DNA of 64,000 nucleotides from Sinohyriopsis cumingii (taxonomy: Eukaryota; Mollusca; Bivalvia; Unionida; Unionidae). Positions within the stretch are counted from its first letter, which is position 1. The number at the start of each line of letters is the position of its first letter. Shown one piece after another: positions 23,276-36,480 of this stretch. The notes under the pieces were generated by a model. It was not told where the DNA came from, did not search any database, and saw only the letters and a program-made list of their open reading frames with translations. The position numbers and the translations under genes were made by a program. Location: the NCBI GenBank assembly GCA_028554795.2, contig CM068829.1, positions 136,403,579 through 136,467,578 of the forward strand. Direction: 5' to 3'.

Positions 23276-26200
23276 ATGCGAAAAGAAGTTAAAGGTGTTC
23301 TTCAGATAACTCGACCACGTGTAGGGAATGAGATTTAAAGGCCAAGCCATGATGCGTATTTATCAGGCCTATGCAACTGACCAATTCATTAGGCCTATGT
23401 TTGATACCATTCCATGACGCCTATGAAATCATGACTATTCGACATTGTTGAGGCCCGCCTGGAGAGACATGGAACTACATATGATGGTGGTTTTGTACTT
23501 AAAATAAACCTCCTGATGTGTGCTTTGCACATAAATATGATTCGCCACACAGGTAAATTAAATTTAAAACAATTTGGGATTTGTAGGAGTTCGATTCAGG
23601 ACCGGCCTTATGGCAAGACTGTTACAATCTACATCTGTTGTACATTTGATAAATTGTTTACTTAAGGATGCTTTCACCAGAAGGATAACCATTGAACGTT
23701 TCTATCCACTGCTCAGATGATAGCGTTTGAAATTTTATTGGCGGACATTGCCAGCGGCTCCTATAGGGACTTGGTCTGGCAAAGACAGTATTATTATGAA
23801 AGTTATTTAAAACGGTATTGGACAAATTGTTGGAACTTGATTATACACACTAGATATCATTCGATAAATGTTATGTATATTTAATTTGTATTGTTTGTGG
23901 GCTTTTTATACTTTTTCTCCGTCGTTATATGTGTATAATTGTATTTTGGACTTGACCTTGTCTAAAATCAAATTTATTGTGTACCTGACCAGTAACCTTT
24001 ATATTGTCAACAAATAATACCAAGTTAATATTTATCTATGAGTGTGGGTTAAATATTAAGATCATTATCAATCGAGGTAAACATGTTCATTTGTGTCTGG
24101 GTCTAGCACACTAGAAGTCCCCCATACAAAACCTGGTCTACCTGATGTTTACTACATTCGTTATCATAAATTTAGAAATAGATTTTATCTTGTTGTCAAC
24201 TTAGAATTTTATAAATACGAACTTGTGACCCTAATCTTGGATATACTTATGTGTCTAAGATATATATATCTTGTTTGCTTGATGAACTACTTATTCTTAC
24301 ATTTAACATGTGAGTCAAAATCAGCCTTATTGTTGTGTTCAATATTTCATGAGTAGAATTATGTATTCAAATTATTATTTACTGGAAGTACAAAGTGCTC
24401 ATCTATAATATTCTTGGACTGGAACATTAATTTGCAATTATAGTGATTTCAGGCAAGAACATTTTTGAATTATATCATTGCGATACATCAAAAGACTGTT
24501 ATCACATAGCTATACTCCAGACCATTGGCACGTTACCACGTTCGAGACTAACTGCACATTAACACATTCAATACTAGAATTTATTTGGAATACTACTGGA
24601 ATTCAGTAGGAACTTTATACATTTGTACTCGTGATGAATCTTTTAGGACGATTTGGGGTTTAATTCGCATTGCTGTAAGTTCTTTTCAAATTTTCACTTT
24701 GTATTTTAGGGAAATACAGTATTTGCTGCATTTTACAAAACTTGTTGCTTTTTGCTCTGTTCTATTACTTAGTTTAAGACCGCGGTGTCTTAATAAACAC
24801 ACAAAACACTGCAGTGTGGTGAACATAACTGTGCCACCCCACTCCCACTTCTGCAAAGTTTCGTGATCTGTTGAAATCATAATTATATCAGCCCCTTTTT
24901 GATTATATTGGTGTAATTCCTAATAAAACTTCTTTCATGCAATAACTGGTCTCTACAATAGCACACCAGCGCTCTTTTGTGTCAGGGTACACTTTCGTAA
25001 ATTGGCCCCTGGCAAATTTCTTAACTTAAGGCTATGGTGGGACCTTTTCAGGTATTATTGTTTACTATTTAAAGATAGGGATATATTTGTGAACTATGCG
25101 TTTCGGGCTTGTGTTCTTGAAATTGATGTCAGGCATGTACACCTTCCATAGTTACTCTGCAGTATGTTGATAGTGAAATACCAATAGTCGGCAAGGAAGA
25201 AGAGCTAGCCTCCCATAGCAGTAAATACATGGGCTTGGAGGAAGTAGAATATCTCAAAAACGGCTTGGATGACAACTATTTTCAGTTGCATTTGCTTGTT
25301 TAGTACACACTCTTTTGCAGAAATTTCATTTAGGAAAAGGGCTTGTGTTTCCACTGTGAGCATCACATGGTGTCAAAAATGACTTTCGAACATGAAAATT
25401 ACAGGTAGAAAGTTGGTGTTGGTGTGCGTAAACCTCTGCTATGAACTGTCATTGACTTCTTTGTACAAGTGGATACAATTCTTATGCTTTGTTTTAATAT
25501 AGGTAGCCAGAGATATGGATCTTTTTGACCTAACTTGAGAATTTTATTTTTTTATGATTTTGTATACTAGATCGCTGATTGCGGCTTTTAATTTGCACAT
25601 AAAATCTGGCCCCTGCCCCCTTTGGTATTTGGGCAAGGTTATTTAAGTGTTACCTCCCCTGAAAATTATTCCCCTTATCAAGTATTCCGGATCAAAGAAA
25701 ATTATATAACTTATCCGGGAGCCAGTTTTTGGATAGCAAAAGTAGGATGATAAATTAAAATTAACATAATTTTTTTGAAATTTTCTCTACTATAAACAAC
25801 TATTCATAGTATCATACTGACGATACGCGACTGATGACTATCATGACGAAGCACAAAATAATAGAGGATTTTTCTTTTCCTGCTTTAATACCGGATATCT
25901 TTCATTGTCTGGTAAAAAGTACATGATAATTTAATAAATGACGAAACGGAGAGTAAAAATGTATCCGGAGGTTGGCGGCCGATTATACCACAAAATGAAA
26001 TATACCAGTATATACGAAGGAAAAGAGACTGTTATTGTTATTATCTACCAAACTTGCTTCTGAATCTACGTATTCGAGTAAAAACAAATCACTGTTCAGC
26101 ATCCAACCCCATCCCCTTTTAGCATGTTCACGTCAGTTTTAATCGCGATAATTTCATAGTTATGAAAAAAAATGTCAAAAATATGATAAGGCGGTAGGTT

Positions 26201-28030
26201 TCCGATGAGTGAATCTGTTGCAGTAGATTACAGTTTTTACATATTTAAAATTATTTTACCCTATCCGACCACAAATTGCAACGAGTGATGCAAGAATCGA
26301 GTTTACAACGTTGTTGTCAGGAAAAGAAAATGGACAAACATTCTTACAGAAGCAAGCAATGACGATTCAGATATCATGGGGGGGGGGGTGATACTGTCGG
26401 AAAGGAATGCACTTTTTGTTTATAGCTCAACCTTACAAAATGCTCGTTGCTTTATCTGAAAGCATAACTTCGATAGACACACACAATGAAGCTTCGCAAT
26501 ACATGACGAGATTTCTTGCATTTTCGCATTTAAAATATAAAGGATATATTTTCCACATATGAAAAAAATAGGAATTGAAACAAATAGGAAAAATCTTTCA
26601 CAATTTGTTTTCTATATTTCACGCTTAATTATATATAAATTCTAAAAGCAATAATACTAATACTAATATTACTACTTCTACTACTACTACTACTACTAAT
26701 AATAATAATAATAATAATAATCGGAGGAGGAGGTAAGAAGAAGAGGATGACCAAGATAACGGTGAGAGTCATTTGAATATATAATTATTTTAACAACCTT
26801 GATGACGATGTCGATATTCATGCCTTGCTGGAGTTGCTTTTAATTCAAAATGTGTACGATGAGTGTATCAGTAACAGCTTACTCATACGTTTTATTTATA
26901 ACCCAGACAAATATGCGTGTATGCATTTCTATTGGAGTTCAGATTATTTACTAGAAGCTGTGTATTGACCAAGGAAAATGAATGCATATTGCCGCTTTGT
27001 GTTTCCACTGCAAATGAAATTCTGCAATTATTTCCAGTCTCGTTTAAAAATTAATTTTAATAAACGTAACGCTAAAGATTTTAATGTAAAATATGACTTA
27101 AATATAAAAGCACAAACATGGCACATACTGCGTACCTCTTTAACGGTGAAAGCGACCATTTTGTATAGATAGATTCCTGGTGATTACTTGATATCGAGAG
27201 GGTTTGGGTTTGTGCTTAACGCCATTTTGTCAGCACGTGATAGGCTATAGGACACACGGTACTAATGGTATAGAAAAACGGGAACCAGCATGGAAATGGG
27301 TGTACCTCTAATAGAGTATATATGGGTTAGGCTGACCAGTATTGGTTAATAATGTAAGTTATGTTGCAGGAAAAAGAATTTTTTAAGAACTTATCCTAGT
27401 TGTATGTGGAAAAGAAAATAGAGACATTGTTTTATTGATGGAATTTCAGTCCTTTAACAGTCTTGAATTTGGAACACTCATTGCTAAAATTAGCACCTGA
27501 CTTTTTGCTGCGGAATGGAAAGCACATGTTTCAAACACATGCAGGTCCAGAAAATGCCGCGGCTCATATCCTTTCCTCTACACAGAAGCTGACATCCAGG
27601 CTTCATCTATACTGATAAATATAGGTTTGATCATGAGCACTCAAATATTTTAAGTTATTGAGTTTTTAATATCATTGTATTTGCATAGGTTTACTATGGG
27701 AACTGAATTAGTACAGTGAGTCCGATACATGGCGGCTAGTGTTTTTGGTTGGGGAAAAATCCAGGAAAACATTGAGTCGAAACTATAACCCACGCTGACA
27801 GAGATGAATTGTACATGATATATAAAGGGGAGAGTCTTAGACCACTCAAAGCGAAATAGTTTTGTTTTTGTTTCCTTTTTCCGGCGGGGGAGGGGAGGGG
27901 CGGAGTACCTGTAATACTATGTCCAACCAATATATTTGTCTCTATTTCTTTCCTCGAGATAGCATTTATTCTTCTACTAATATAATGGATATAATTATTT
28001 CTTTTTATCCACAAATATGAGCAAAATTAT
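23276..28030. other. Non-coding stretch of the large gap
   Basis: No domain exon, tRNA or retroelement protein on either strand. A (CTA/AAT)n microsatellite lies at about 26660-26722. Small open frames (24093-24356, 24585-24866, 26978-27172) look random. Confidence 0.5.
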
Positions 28031-28099
28031 TTTTTTCATTTACAAAAAAATATCTCTGCAAATTCTCATACAACCCCACATCATGCCGTGGAGAAAAAT

Positions 28100-28325
28100 A
28101 GCTAATTGTCTTTCAAAGGACAAACCGTGGGTAAGCAACCCTGTGACATTCACATGGGCAAACTGGGGGCAAGAGACACTGTGTACCTTCCAAGGACAAA
28201 CCATGGGCATGAGACCCCGCTTTTCCCCCAAGGACACATCGTGTGCAAGCGATCAGGTGTCTTTCACAGGGACACAATGTAGACATTCCATCCCGTTTCT
28301 GGGAAACAAACAGGAGGACTTTCAA
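28100..28325. repeat. Degenerate ~37-bp tandem repeat
   Basis: About five decayed units around aaggacaaaccatgggca and ctttcacagggacacaatg. Open frames on three phases across it are by-products of the repeat. The motif resembles the accccaaggacat part of the SINE at 57418, so it may derive from SINE tails. Confidence 0.6.
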
Positions 28326-28349
28326 TAATGCAATTTATTTACAGTTAAT

Positions 28350-28600
28350 ACAATCTCTCTCTCTCTCTCTCTCTAGAACAGACAGTCACAAACCAACTGA
28401 GTGAGAGAAAGAAGAGAAATCTTGGTCGATGTAGGTAAAAAGGACAGCCCGACTGACCAATAGTGAGAGAGAGATCAGGATACAGGTAAATAAAACTGAC
28501 AGGCTGTGTGACCAAGAATGAACGATAATGAGATATGGATCGATGTAAGTAAAGCGGAGAAGCACGTCGACCGGCTGAGAGAGAGAGAGAGAGAGAGCTT
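28350..28600. repeat. (CT)n and (GA)n microsatellites with degenerate flanks
   Basis: (CT)n at 28351-28373 and (GA)n at 28576-28599, separated by a similar gagagaga-rich segment with two related ~75-bp halves (gaaagaagagaaat / gagatatggatcgatgtaagtaaa). Confidence 0.8.
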
Positions 28601-28679
28601 TGGCAAATTAATTTTGTTATGTAATGTGTTGTTTTCGAACACTGTTAGGTTATACACATTACAATATATTTACAGTTGC

Positions 28680-28850
28680 ATCGAAAGGAGTATGTGTGTG
28701 CCATCAGTGTATTTACAATTACATCAAAGAGTATGTGTGTACCGCCAGTGTATTTATTTACATCCAACAGTATGTGTGTGCCGCCAGTGTAGTTACAGTT
28801 ATATCAGTCTGTGTGTGCCTCCATTGTATTTACATTTCTATCGTCAGCCT
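28680..28850. repeat. ~40-bp tandem repeat
   Basis: Four or five copies of tatgtgtgtgccgccagtgt followed by atttacagttacatcaa (starts near 28691, 28732, 28771, 28809). Two overlapping open frames here are repeat artefacts. Confidence 0.85.
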
Positions 28851-31020
28851 TTTCCAACAGTGTCATTCGAATCGTGAACACTGTACAATAATCGTTGTAA
28901 AGTGTACTCAGTATTTACATCCTGTTCACAATCTTTTTTTCGGGCTCGTTCCACATATTTCTTTCACGTATTTCTGTCAAAAGACAGACATACAGAAGTA
29001 CAGTGACCATTCAAGTGAATTAAAGTTGAATATGGATATTATTTTGCATAGATTACATGTTTTTAACGATCAACAATAGTAAAACAAAATCAGGATTAAA
29101 TAAGTAATAGCCTTTTAAAGAACGCATGATGATGTTAACCTATTCGTACGTTATGGGACAGTCACTAATTTAATGTGTTCAAAGTGTTTATTACAACTTG
29201 CTTTATCTCACATAGGCAACAGAGAAAACGGGCTGTTTTGCTAACCTTACCTTTCTCATCTGAGTCTGGTTATCTCGGCACTTAAAAAGTCATGCTCTTT
29301 TTTCAACGTGTGTGTGAATAGATAGACCGAGTGAACGAGAAACTAATGTATGTGTCGAGGATGCTTTTAAAAAATGTATACTGTCCTAGAACCGATTGCA
29401 TGATGTGGGAAATTTTGGGAGGAATATGAATTTATTTGATATACCAAATTGTGAAATAAAACTTTTGCAAACAGTATCTAGGTTCTAGGTGTTTCGAAAG
29501 CTACCAGTAATACGATTATGTTTGGGAGGGCGGAAAATACCCACTCTGTACCTCGTATTTTTGCGATTTATTAAACATTGGCTGATCTTGTATGAATGCC
29601 TTCAAGATGCTACCCACACCAATGCTATTTAACGTTGAAAAGATTAGTCATGAGGCACCGTGTCATCCAGGCTACTAAAATCAACGACGTTATTTCGCTT
29701 CAAAATCAAGATATCGGAGACGAAACAGTTTTTCTCACTACTTGCGCAAAGGGCTAAGGCCTCGACATTCCAAAACTGGCAAAGCGATATTAACAATTAA
29801 CATAAATGTGTGCATAATAACATGTATACAACTGAATTAGAACTGGAAAAAATACCTCTCATGTGGATTATCATATTTTTTAAGGATGTTACTTTCTAAA
29901 TGTATGTGCTCAGTGCATATTGCTGATAATAGAGACAGGTAGGCATAGTATGATTGAGAGAAATAATAGATACCGTGAAATATGCCGGAAAATAATGTTT
30001 ATTTGGTAGAAGGTTAATTCCATTGTGTTTGTCCAGCTTATGAGATTAAGAAATAATTATTTTAATGAAGTTTATTAATTCTATCCATCTCTATAGACAT
30101 GTGTCATTAGTCATAGTAGTATATAAGTTAATCATTCTAAGTATATCAATATGGCTGTGCCTCAGACAATCTTTGATAACTCTTACTTAGCGGTAGTAAC
30201 ACCTTTATATTTTAATGCACTGACTATTTATAGGAAATATACATCATGGCGCAGACCATATATGGTGGACCTCAAATAGGTAATGATTTAATATTTTATT
30301 TATGATACTCTTTGAATAATCTCCAGCTTTTGCGAGCCTTGGCGAGCGAAACTTGAACATTATTCAACGAGTCGCATCACATATTTACCGAGTAAATATG
30401 CAATGGTTGGATAAGTTTCGTCAGTTTCGAGACCGGTTAATGTCCACATTCTTCTGTGAACATATGTGATTTTGTTTACTTCTGTGACATTTAAACAACG
30501 CTGGTGTATAGGGTAGATTCCATGCTACATGTATACCGCACCTACATTCACCCCATACACCCGTTATCAAATGAGAAATACTCTTAATTTTACTTGCTGG
30601 TGTTCTTTTCCTGAGGTTTTAGCCATTGTTCGTGATATAATATCTAATGCATGACATAACTAGCCGGGAACCAGACTACTGTTTTGGTAACTTGACAATA
30701 TTCAGATCGACGAGACCATTTCCTCAATTCATTTTGTGACGCGAATCGAAAAATGGCCGCCAAAATATTCATTGAAAACATAAAATGTATGAATGCGGGA
30801 TTTAATTTTTTTAAAACAATCACAGCCAAACAGTAAAGAGAACACTGCACAATAATTTCATGGCCTCATTTGGATCAATCAGAACTATATAAAGTGATAT
30901 GTTCATATGTTATAATGTGAAATATATTAACTTGCACACACTATAGGCAAAGTGTACCGAAAATATGGTAATTACTGGTATTGTAGTTTGCAATATGGGC
31001 TGGTGGCCTAAATTACTGAA
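28851..31020. other. Non-coding stretch
   Basis: No gene or element recognised on either strand. Confidence 0.5.
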
Positions 31021-31021
31021 A

Positions 31022-31022
31022 A

Positions 31023-31072
<50 letters not shown>
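31022..31072. repeat. (TTA)n microsatellite
   Basis: About seventeen uninterrupted triplets. Confidence 0.97.
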
Positions 31073-31076
<4 letters not shown>

Positions 31077-31900
31077 CATTGTGATGATGCAAATTTCTGT
31101 CGATCTTTGAAGAGCATATTGCTTTTGGCCAGAACAATTAATTAGATTTATGGGGACAGGCGCTTGTTAAATCGCTATTATGCAAATGATTTCTAATGTC
31201 TGTGTCGGGAGAGAAAGTGATAATTAAATTAAGCCTTCGTTAACATAGCCGTTAGACGACTAAAAACTGGACGGTTAACTTCGATTTTATATCGGAACTG
31301 TCAGGATTGAAATCTCCAGAACAGTTATTCGGGGAATGTAGGGGTCAGGCTGAGCCGGATGTCTGGAAAGTCAACGGATACAATTCTGGCGGTATAAGCG
31401 AAGAAAGCTTGAAGCACGAGGTGTTTGCGTCAAGTATATATAATTTGTTGATACCAATATTATGACTCACGTGAATTGTTTGCTTATATTTTCATGAATT
31501 TATTTGTTTAAATTCGTAGATCAACTTTCTTGATACGAGTATAATTGTGTTTGAGTTCATCTGAATTCGTACAATAATCTTCTTTATATAAGTTTGACGA
31601 ATTGGTTGAAGTTGTCGTCTTGTTTGTATAGGAGTTTGGTATTCTAAGATTTAATGCATTACTTTAGTTGACATGAGTTACCAGAATCCGTAGTTTAGTC
31701 ATATAATGAATTTCATTCATTCATTTGTGCAAGTGAGACGAGAATGGAACTGTTATATCTCGTGTGTTGTTAATGTGAGTCAGGATCGAATAGTCGTTAG
31801 GAAGTACATTAATCTTACGAAACTAGGTTTGTTTCTGGTCTGCCATGTTTAGCTGACCAGATAACCTTGGTATCTGTCTGAATTACGACAGAACGATATC

Positions 31901-32209
31901 GACCGCTCCGGTGGCCTAGTGGGTAGAGCGTCCGCCTCGGATGCGGGAGGTCATAGGTTCGATCCTTGGCCGAGTCATACTATATACTTACAAACATGAT
32001 ACTAACAGCTGCTTTGCTTAGCGCTCAGCATTAAGAGTTTAGTGTTAGGACTGGTCGGCCTGGTGTCAGGATAACGTGACTGGGTGGGACATGATGCTAC
32101 ATGTCTGCGACATGATGCCCCTGTGCTAGACATCACTATAAACTGCCACACTGCAGACATCGTGGCGATATGACTGAACAATTGTTAAAGGTACGTTAAA
32201 AATCCAAAT

Positions 32210-32242
<33 letters not shown>

Positions 32243-32254
32243 ACGCACACACAG
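31901..32254 (+). mobile_element. tRNA-derived SINE, copy D, with target-site duplication
   Basis: Best-preserved copy of the Pro(CGG)-headed family: intact A box (tggcctagtgggtagagcg), B box (ggttcgatcc), full body and CA tail. An 11-bp direct duplication agaacgatatc flanks it at 31890-31900 and 32255-32265. It lies in the likely 5' LTR of the gypsy relic and so is younger than that element. Confidence 0.95.
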
Positions 32255-32854
32255 AGAACGATATCTGAACATAACGAGAGGGCAGTAACTGTCGACTTGT
32301 GGTAGAATAACCGACAGAAATTTAGGTTGCTTCTCTGTACATTTTACAAGGGCAAATAGCTCCACTGGCGTATTCAGTGCCGTATCAACGTACGTACTGA
32401 CACAAGTATCTACGTATCTACATGCTTACATATCCACCTACCCACACAAAGTTTGAGGGCCAGTTAGAGGCAAGACAGTAGGGAGGTTGGAGGAGAAAAG
32501 CAAAAGAGCGGAAGGACCGAGGATCAACTACCGTGACGTTGGAGTGAACCGGAATGCACAGGTTATTAAGTTGTACAAGGCAATTATTTCAAAAAGAAGT
32601 GTATCTTCCTAATGTAATGTGGTATCACAATTGTTTATGAAATTGATTAAATTATGGTCTTCATAGACGGGGGCTCGAGTCATTATGTTCAATATATCTG
32701 CTCAGATCTCTTTTTATTCTACCTGTAAGTTTACTCGATCCAGGCAATAACACCGAGGGCGATCTTCTCCTAGATAACGAGAACCAAATAAAGCGGACAG
32801 CTTATAAGAAGGTACAATCCGCTAATTAACCCATCCCACAAGGTACGCTAAAAG

Positions 32855-32872
32855 TGGGCGCTCGTCCCGGGG
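32855..32872 (+). other. Putative retrotransposon primer-binding site
   Basis: tgggcgctcgtcccgggg resembles the complement of a tRNA-Pro 3' end as used by many retroelements (one mismatch over the first 13 bases, one inserted C after). It lies about 530 bp before the Gag remains, a reasonable leader length. Confidence 0.5.
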
Positions 32873-33405
32873 ATCAGAATATTTTTATTCGCGTGAAGAG
32901 TCTGAGCAAATATATAATAAAATAGGTATCTAAACATTGATAATTTTCAAAAGCACTTGTTAAGAAATAGCGATCAGATTGAATCGAATCATTATCTGCT
33001 TATTTCCTTTTATATCATGTGCATGCAATTTGTTTGCCCTTTCTTTTGATATTGTGATGAAAATATTTTAAGAGATTGAGGAAAATTCCTTGTGGTTCGG
33101 GTCGTATGTTAAATATGTGAAGTGAAGAATTACCTTTGTATTCTCTTGGGAGAAGAGATATTTAGGCCAATCCGCAGTAGTAAATACGGCTGTTTTAGTG
33201 TGTAAGCGTTACGCTTAATTTGGGGAAAATATTCCAGCTGTGCACTGCCCGTTTTTTTATTGTTGGTGCAAGGATAGTCTGGTTTAACTGAGTAGAGCCA
33301 TACTAGAGGTAGGATTAATACGTGTGTGGCTATTTTCGAGTAGGGCAGTACAATTTAAGTGTAGGTCATGGACTTAATTCTTGTGTCGCCGTACAAGTAG
33401 ACCAG

Positions 33406-34330
33406 GATGGCGACAGACATACAGTTAGAGGATTTAAGTAGATTTGTAAGGACGAGTTAGATAACGAAGGGGCCCGGTTAGCTGAATTTGTTGAGCGAAG
33501 TGTTAGAGAACACAAGTAGCAATTACCAGCTGAGCGCGAACGAGAGGAAGACTGACGAACAGCTGTGCAAGCGGCTGGACGAGAGCTACAACTAGCCAGA
33601 TTGCAGGCCGAAGAAAAATCTACAAAACGCGAACATATGTTAGTCATGCAGAGACTGAGGATCGAAGCAAAGCCAAGAAGTGGTGAAGACCTGACTGAAC
33701 GTTCAGGCCCCACACGTAGGCGATCTGAAGACATACGAACAATACAGGTCACCACGTCCATGTTCAATGACAAGGAAGAGATCACTGACAACTTTTTGAC
33801 ATATACCACAATCACTGGTATCCTTGGCGTATACCACAATATGACACCGAACGAGGTAGACGAATACGACGCTCAGAAGAAAGCGCTACTATGGCACTAT
33901 GAGATGTCGGCAGAAACGTTTCGGAAACTCTTCAAAGAATCGAAGAAGAGAGCTACCTAAACGCTTGCGCAATTCCATAGCCGAGTACGCGTAATTTTTG
34001 ATAAATGGATGAAAATGTCTGGTATCGCGCTAACATTTGAAGGCATACGCGAATAAATTTTGAAAGAGCGTGTGTTAAGTACATACAAAAAGGACTTAAT
34101 AGCATTCTTAGCAGAGCGTGAATTCTCAACCTTGGATGATATAAGCCTGATGCCCAAAGACGGAATGGTCAGAATGGTAGGAGACTAGGTGCCGGAAATC
34201 TCAGTCAAGGATATTTCCGTGGATCGGGGAAGACTCGGAGGCAGAGAAGGATACCACGGGGAGGAAAGGTGAGCCGGTGTGTTACAGCTGCAGCAGACCG
34301 GGCAATGTCGTTAAGGATTGTAGGAAGTAG
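33406..34330 (+). pseudogene. Gag remains with zinc knuckle (gypsy relic)
   Basis: From an ATG at 33406 the frame stops after 17 codons. A second frame carries a charged coiled-coil-like segment (interrupted by stops near 33518 and 33551) and continues as an open stretch at 33565-33960 with a Gag-like hydrophobic/charged pattern. Past the stop, the next phase-mate still reads as the Gag core up to about 34190. A zinc knuckle CYSCSRPGNVVKDC is at about 34275-34316, with Asn in place of the metal-binding His. Multiple stops make it inactive. Confidence 0.75.
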
Positions 34331-34384
34331 CGTCCGACAACGATTAATTCGGTAACTCCGAATACTGTTAACAAATGGAAGACA

Positions 34385-34729
34385 GTGGAGTTGACTAACA
34401 CAGCGGTAGCTACGGTTAAAGGTGAGATGTCAACCGTGCTATATGATACCGGCTGTAGTTATCTGGCCTTGGTAGAAAGTAGATATGTCAAGAATGGAGA
34501 TTACACAGGCGAGACGGTTGAAGTCCAGTTTGCTAACCGGACAAAAGATTCGCTCCCGGTCGTTAACATTGATCTTGAGTCGCCATATGTAAAGGGACGA
34601 ATTCAGGCAGCGTGTTTGTCGGGACTGTCTCATGACGTAATTTTAGGGCGTAGGTATGTTTTGCCACAACCTAACCCTATGACGTGTACACCTCTGTACA
34701 CGTGGGGTCCGTTGAGACGAGGGCTATGA
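34385..34729 (+). pseudogene. Retroviral-type aspartic protease region (gypsy relic)
   Basis: An open stretch of about 114 codons with the catalytic D-T-G in LYDTGCSYLAL near residues 20-24 and the ILGRRY motif (normally ILG.D) near residue 90. Order and spacing fit a retropepsin that processes Gag-Pol. It begins downstream of the zinc knuckle, separated by a stop. Confidence 0.82.
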
Positions 34730-34821
34730 AGAGAAGGTCAGGGTCAAAGACGCTAAGACCCACGACTTCGCCCAAAGACAGTTTGCTACCTGGCGAGTTG
34801 AGGAAACTTTAAAAGGAAGAT

Positions 34822-35412
34822 TTGTCTCTCAACAAGGTACGCAGGTACGCAAAAGATGGGTCCATACGGAAATTGCCATACGGCGAAGTGAAGTTCGCGA
34901 CGAAACGCGGTATTTTGTACCGGTACACCAAGAAAGCGGCCGATACGTTTAAACAAGTTGTTGTGCTCATAGCAAAGCGAGCAGAAGTGTTTAGGCTGGC
35001 ACATGAGGGTCTACTTGGAAGCCACATGAGCGTTGCGAAGACCAGATGTAGGTTAGTGAAGGAATTCTACTGGCTAGGTGTGTACGGGGATGTTCGGAGG
35101 TTTTGTTTGTCGTGTGATAAGTGGCAGCAGGTGGCATCTAAGACCTCCCATCACCCAGTGCCACTAGGAACCACCCCATTGATTGACGAACCTTTCTCGA
35201 TAGGGGCAATGGACCTAGTAGATCCGATAAAGAAGGCGGCAGAAAGAAACAGGACGAAGGAACGTCACTTCGAGGTGGGTGACAAGGTGTTGTTATTGCT
35301 GCCGTTAGAACACAACAAACTTCAAATCTCATGGAGGGGACCATTCGTGGTAATCGAGAAAAAGGGTAGGCATAACTACCGTATCCGGGTAGGAGACAAG
35401 GAGAAGCTGTAG
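34822..35412 (+). pseudogene. Integrase remains: zinc finger and C-terminal domain, core deleted (gypsy relic)
   Basis: The HHCC zinc finger is seen as AHEGLLGSH followed about 30 residues later by FCLSCDKWQ. The catalytic core begins (GAMDLVDPI, with the first catalytic Asp) but jumps directly to the C-terminal GPF/Y-like module (HFEVGDKVLLLL ... WRGPFVV). Roughly 200 residues of the core, including the second Asp and Glu, are missing, so it cannot integrate. Confidence 0.85.
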
Positions 35413-35572
35413 CACGTAAATCTCCTGAAACGTTACAGTGCAAGAGACATCCACATAGTTCGTGCTGGCTACAGTTGTAACTGAAGAACCCGACGACAAT
35501 GAAGGAGAGGCGGGAGTACATCGCAGCTGTCCGTTGACGAGGGAAGAAACCTAAGTCGACGTTGTACTTTAC

Positions 35573-36480
35573 GTGACGTTAACGTCAGAGCAACGTAAGC
35601 AAGTGGAATTGTTACTCCATGACTACTCAAGCGTCTTGACAGAACGAACTAGCAAGACGGAGTTGAAGGAGTTCACCCTGAAGTTACTTGATGCGAAGTC
35701 AGTTAAGTTAATACCATATCCGCTACCCTATGCGAAATTAGAAACTGTCCGAAATAAAATTCAAGATATGACTGACTTGGGAGTCATAGAACCAGTTGAG
35801 TCGGTGTATAGCTCTCCTATTGTATTGATACAGAAGAAAGACGGTACACATAGTTTGCGTCGATTACATGAAGTTGAACAGGATCACGGAATTCCAGGTA
35901 GAACTGTTACCTGATCCTGAGTCCGTATTTGCCGGGGAGACCAACGTGAATAATTTTTCGAAAATCGACCTGTCTAAGGTATATTGGAAAATTCCAGTCC
36001 AGAATGAAGACAGAGGAAAACTCGCCTTCTCAACTCCAGATGGGACATACCAGTGGGTAGTCATGCCATTCTGGGTCCAGAATGCGCCGAGTGTCTTCAC
36101 GCGTATGATGCGAAAATTACTTGAACCGTTAAAGGGGGGACTGTAGTTTCAAACATGGACGATTTACTCTTAGCAACAGCTACTTGGGACGGTCTTATCA
36201 TTTTGCTGAACAGCTTCAACAAACGGGACTGACTGCACGACCATGTAGGGTTTAGGAAACTAACCTACCTTGGCCATACCCTCAGCGAAGACACGTTAAC
36301 CCCAGATAATTCAAAGGTCGACCAACTTAAGGACGCCGTACGACTGACCACTAAGATGGAAGTTCGATCTTTCTTGGGACTGGCAGGGTATTATCGTCGA
36401 TATGTTGCTAACTTCAGCGCTATTGCTACCCCATTGACTGACTTGACTCGGAAAAAGGCTCCGACGAAAGTTATGTGGAC
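35573..36480 (+). pseudogene. Reverse transcriptase remains (gypsy relic), RNase H absent
   Basis: Three frames are needed. 35573-35850 carries the RT entry (IEPVESVYSSPIVLIQKKDG). 35868-36146 carries the palm (FSKIDLSKVYWKIPV, LAFSTPDGTYQW, MPFWVQNAPSVF; the usual G of MPFGL is W). 36147-36480 has M-D-D in place of Y-x-D-D and the thumb (RKLTYLGHTLSED, RSFLGLAGYYRRYV). A deletion lies near 36220. The match stops at 36480, before RNase H. Confidence 0.88.

Larger units (their letters stand above)
31198..36480 (+). mobile_element. Degenerate Ty3/gypsy LTR retrotransposon with PR-INT-RT order, 3' truncated
   Basis: In order: a possible 5' LTR (somewhere in 31198-32850, with an aaataaa signal near 32786 and a nested SINE), a primer-binding-like site at 32855-32872, Gag remains, zinc knuckle, aspartic protease, integrase zinc finger and C-terminal part, then reverse transcriptase up to the thumb region. 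It breaks off at about 36480 before RNase H, and no 3' LTR was found. Several stops and frame changes make it non-functional. The 5' limit is a guess. Most Ty3/gypsy elements place integrase last; the order here recalls the Gmr1-type lineage. Confidence 0.8.

Noticed and set aside
28017-28328. Overlapping open frames with Cys/His-rich text resembling zinc fingers
   Set aside because: The spacing is irregular, three phases are open at once, and the DNA is a degenerate ~37-bp repeat.
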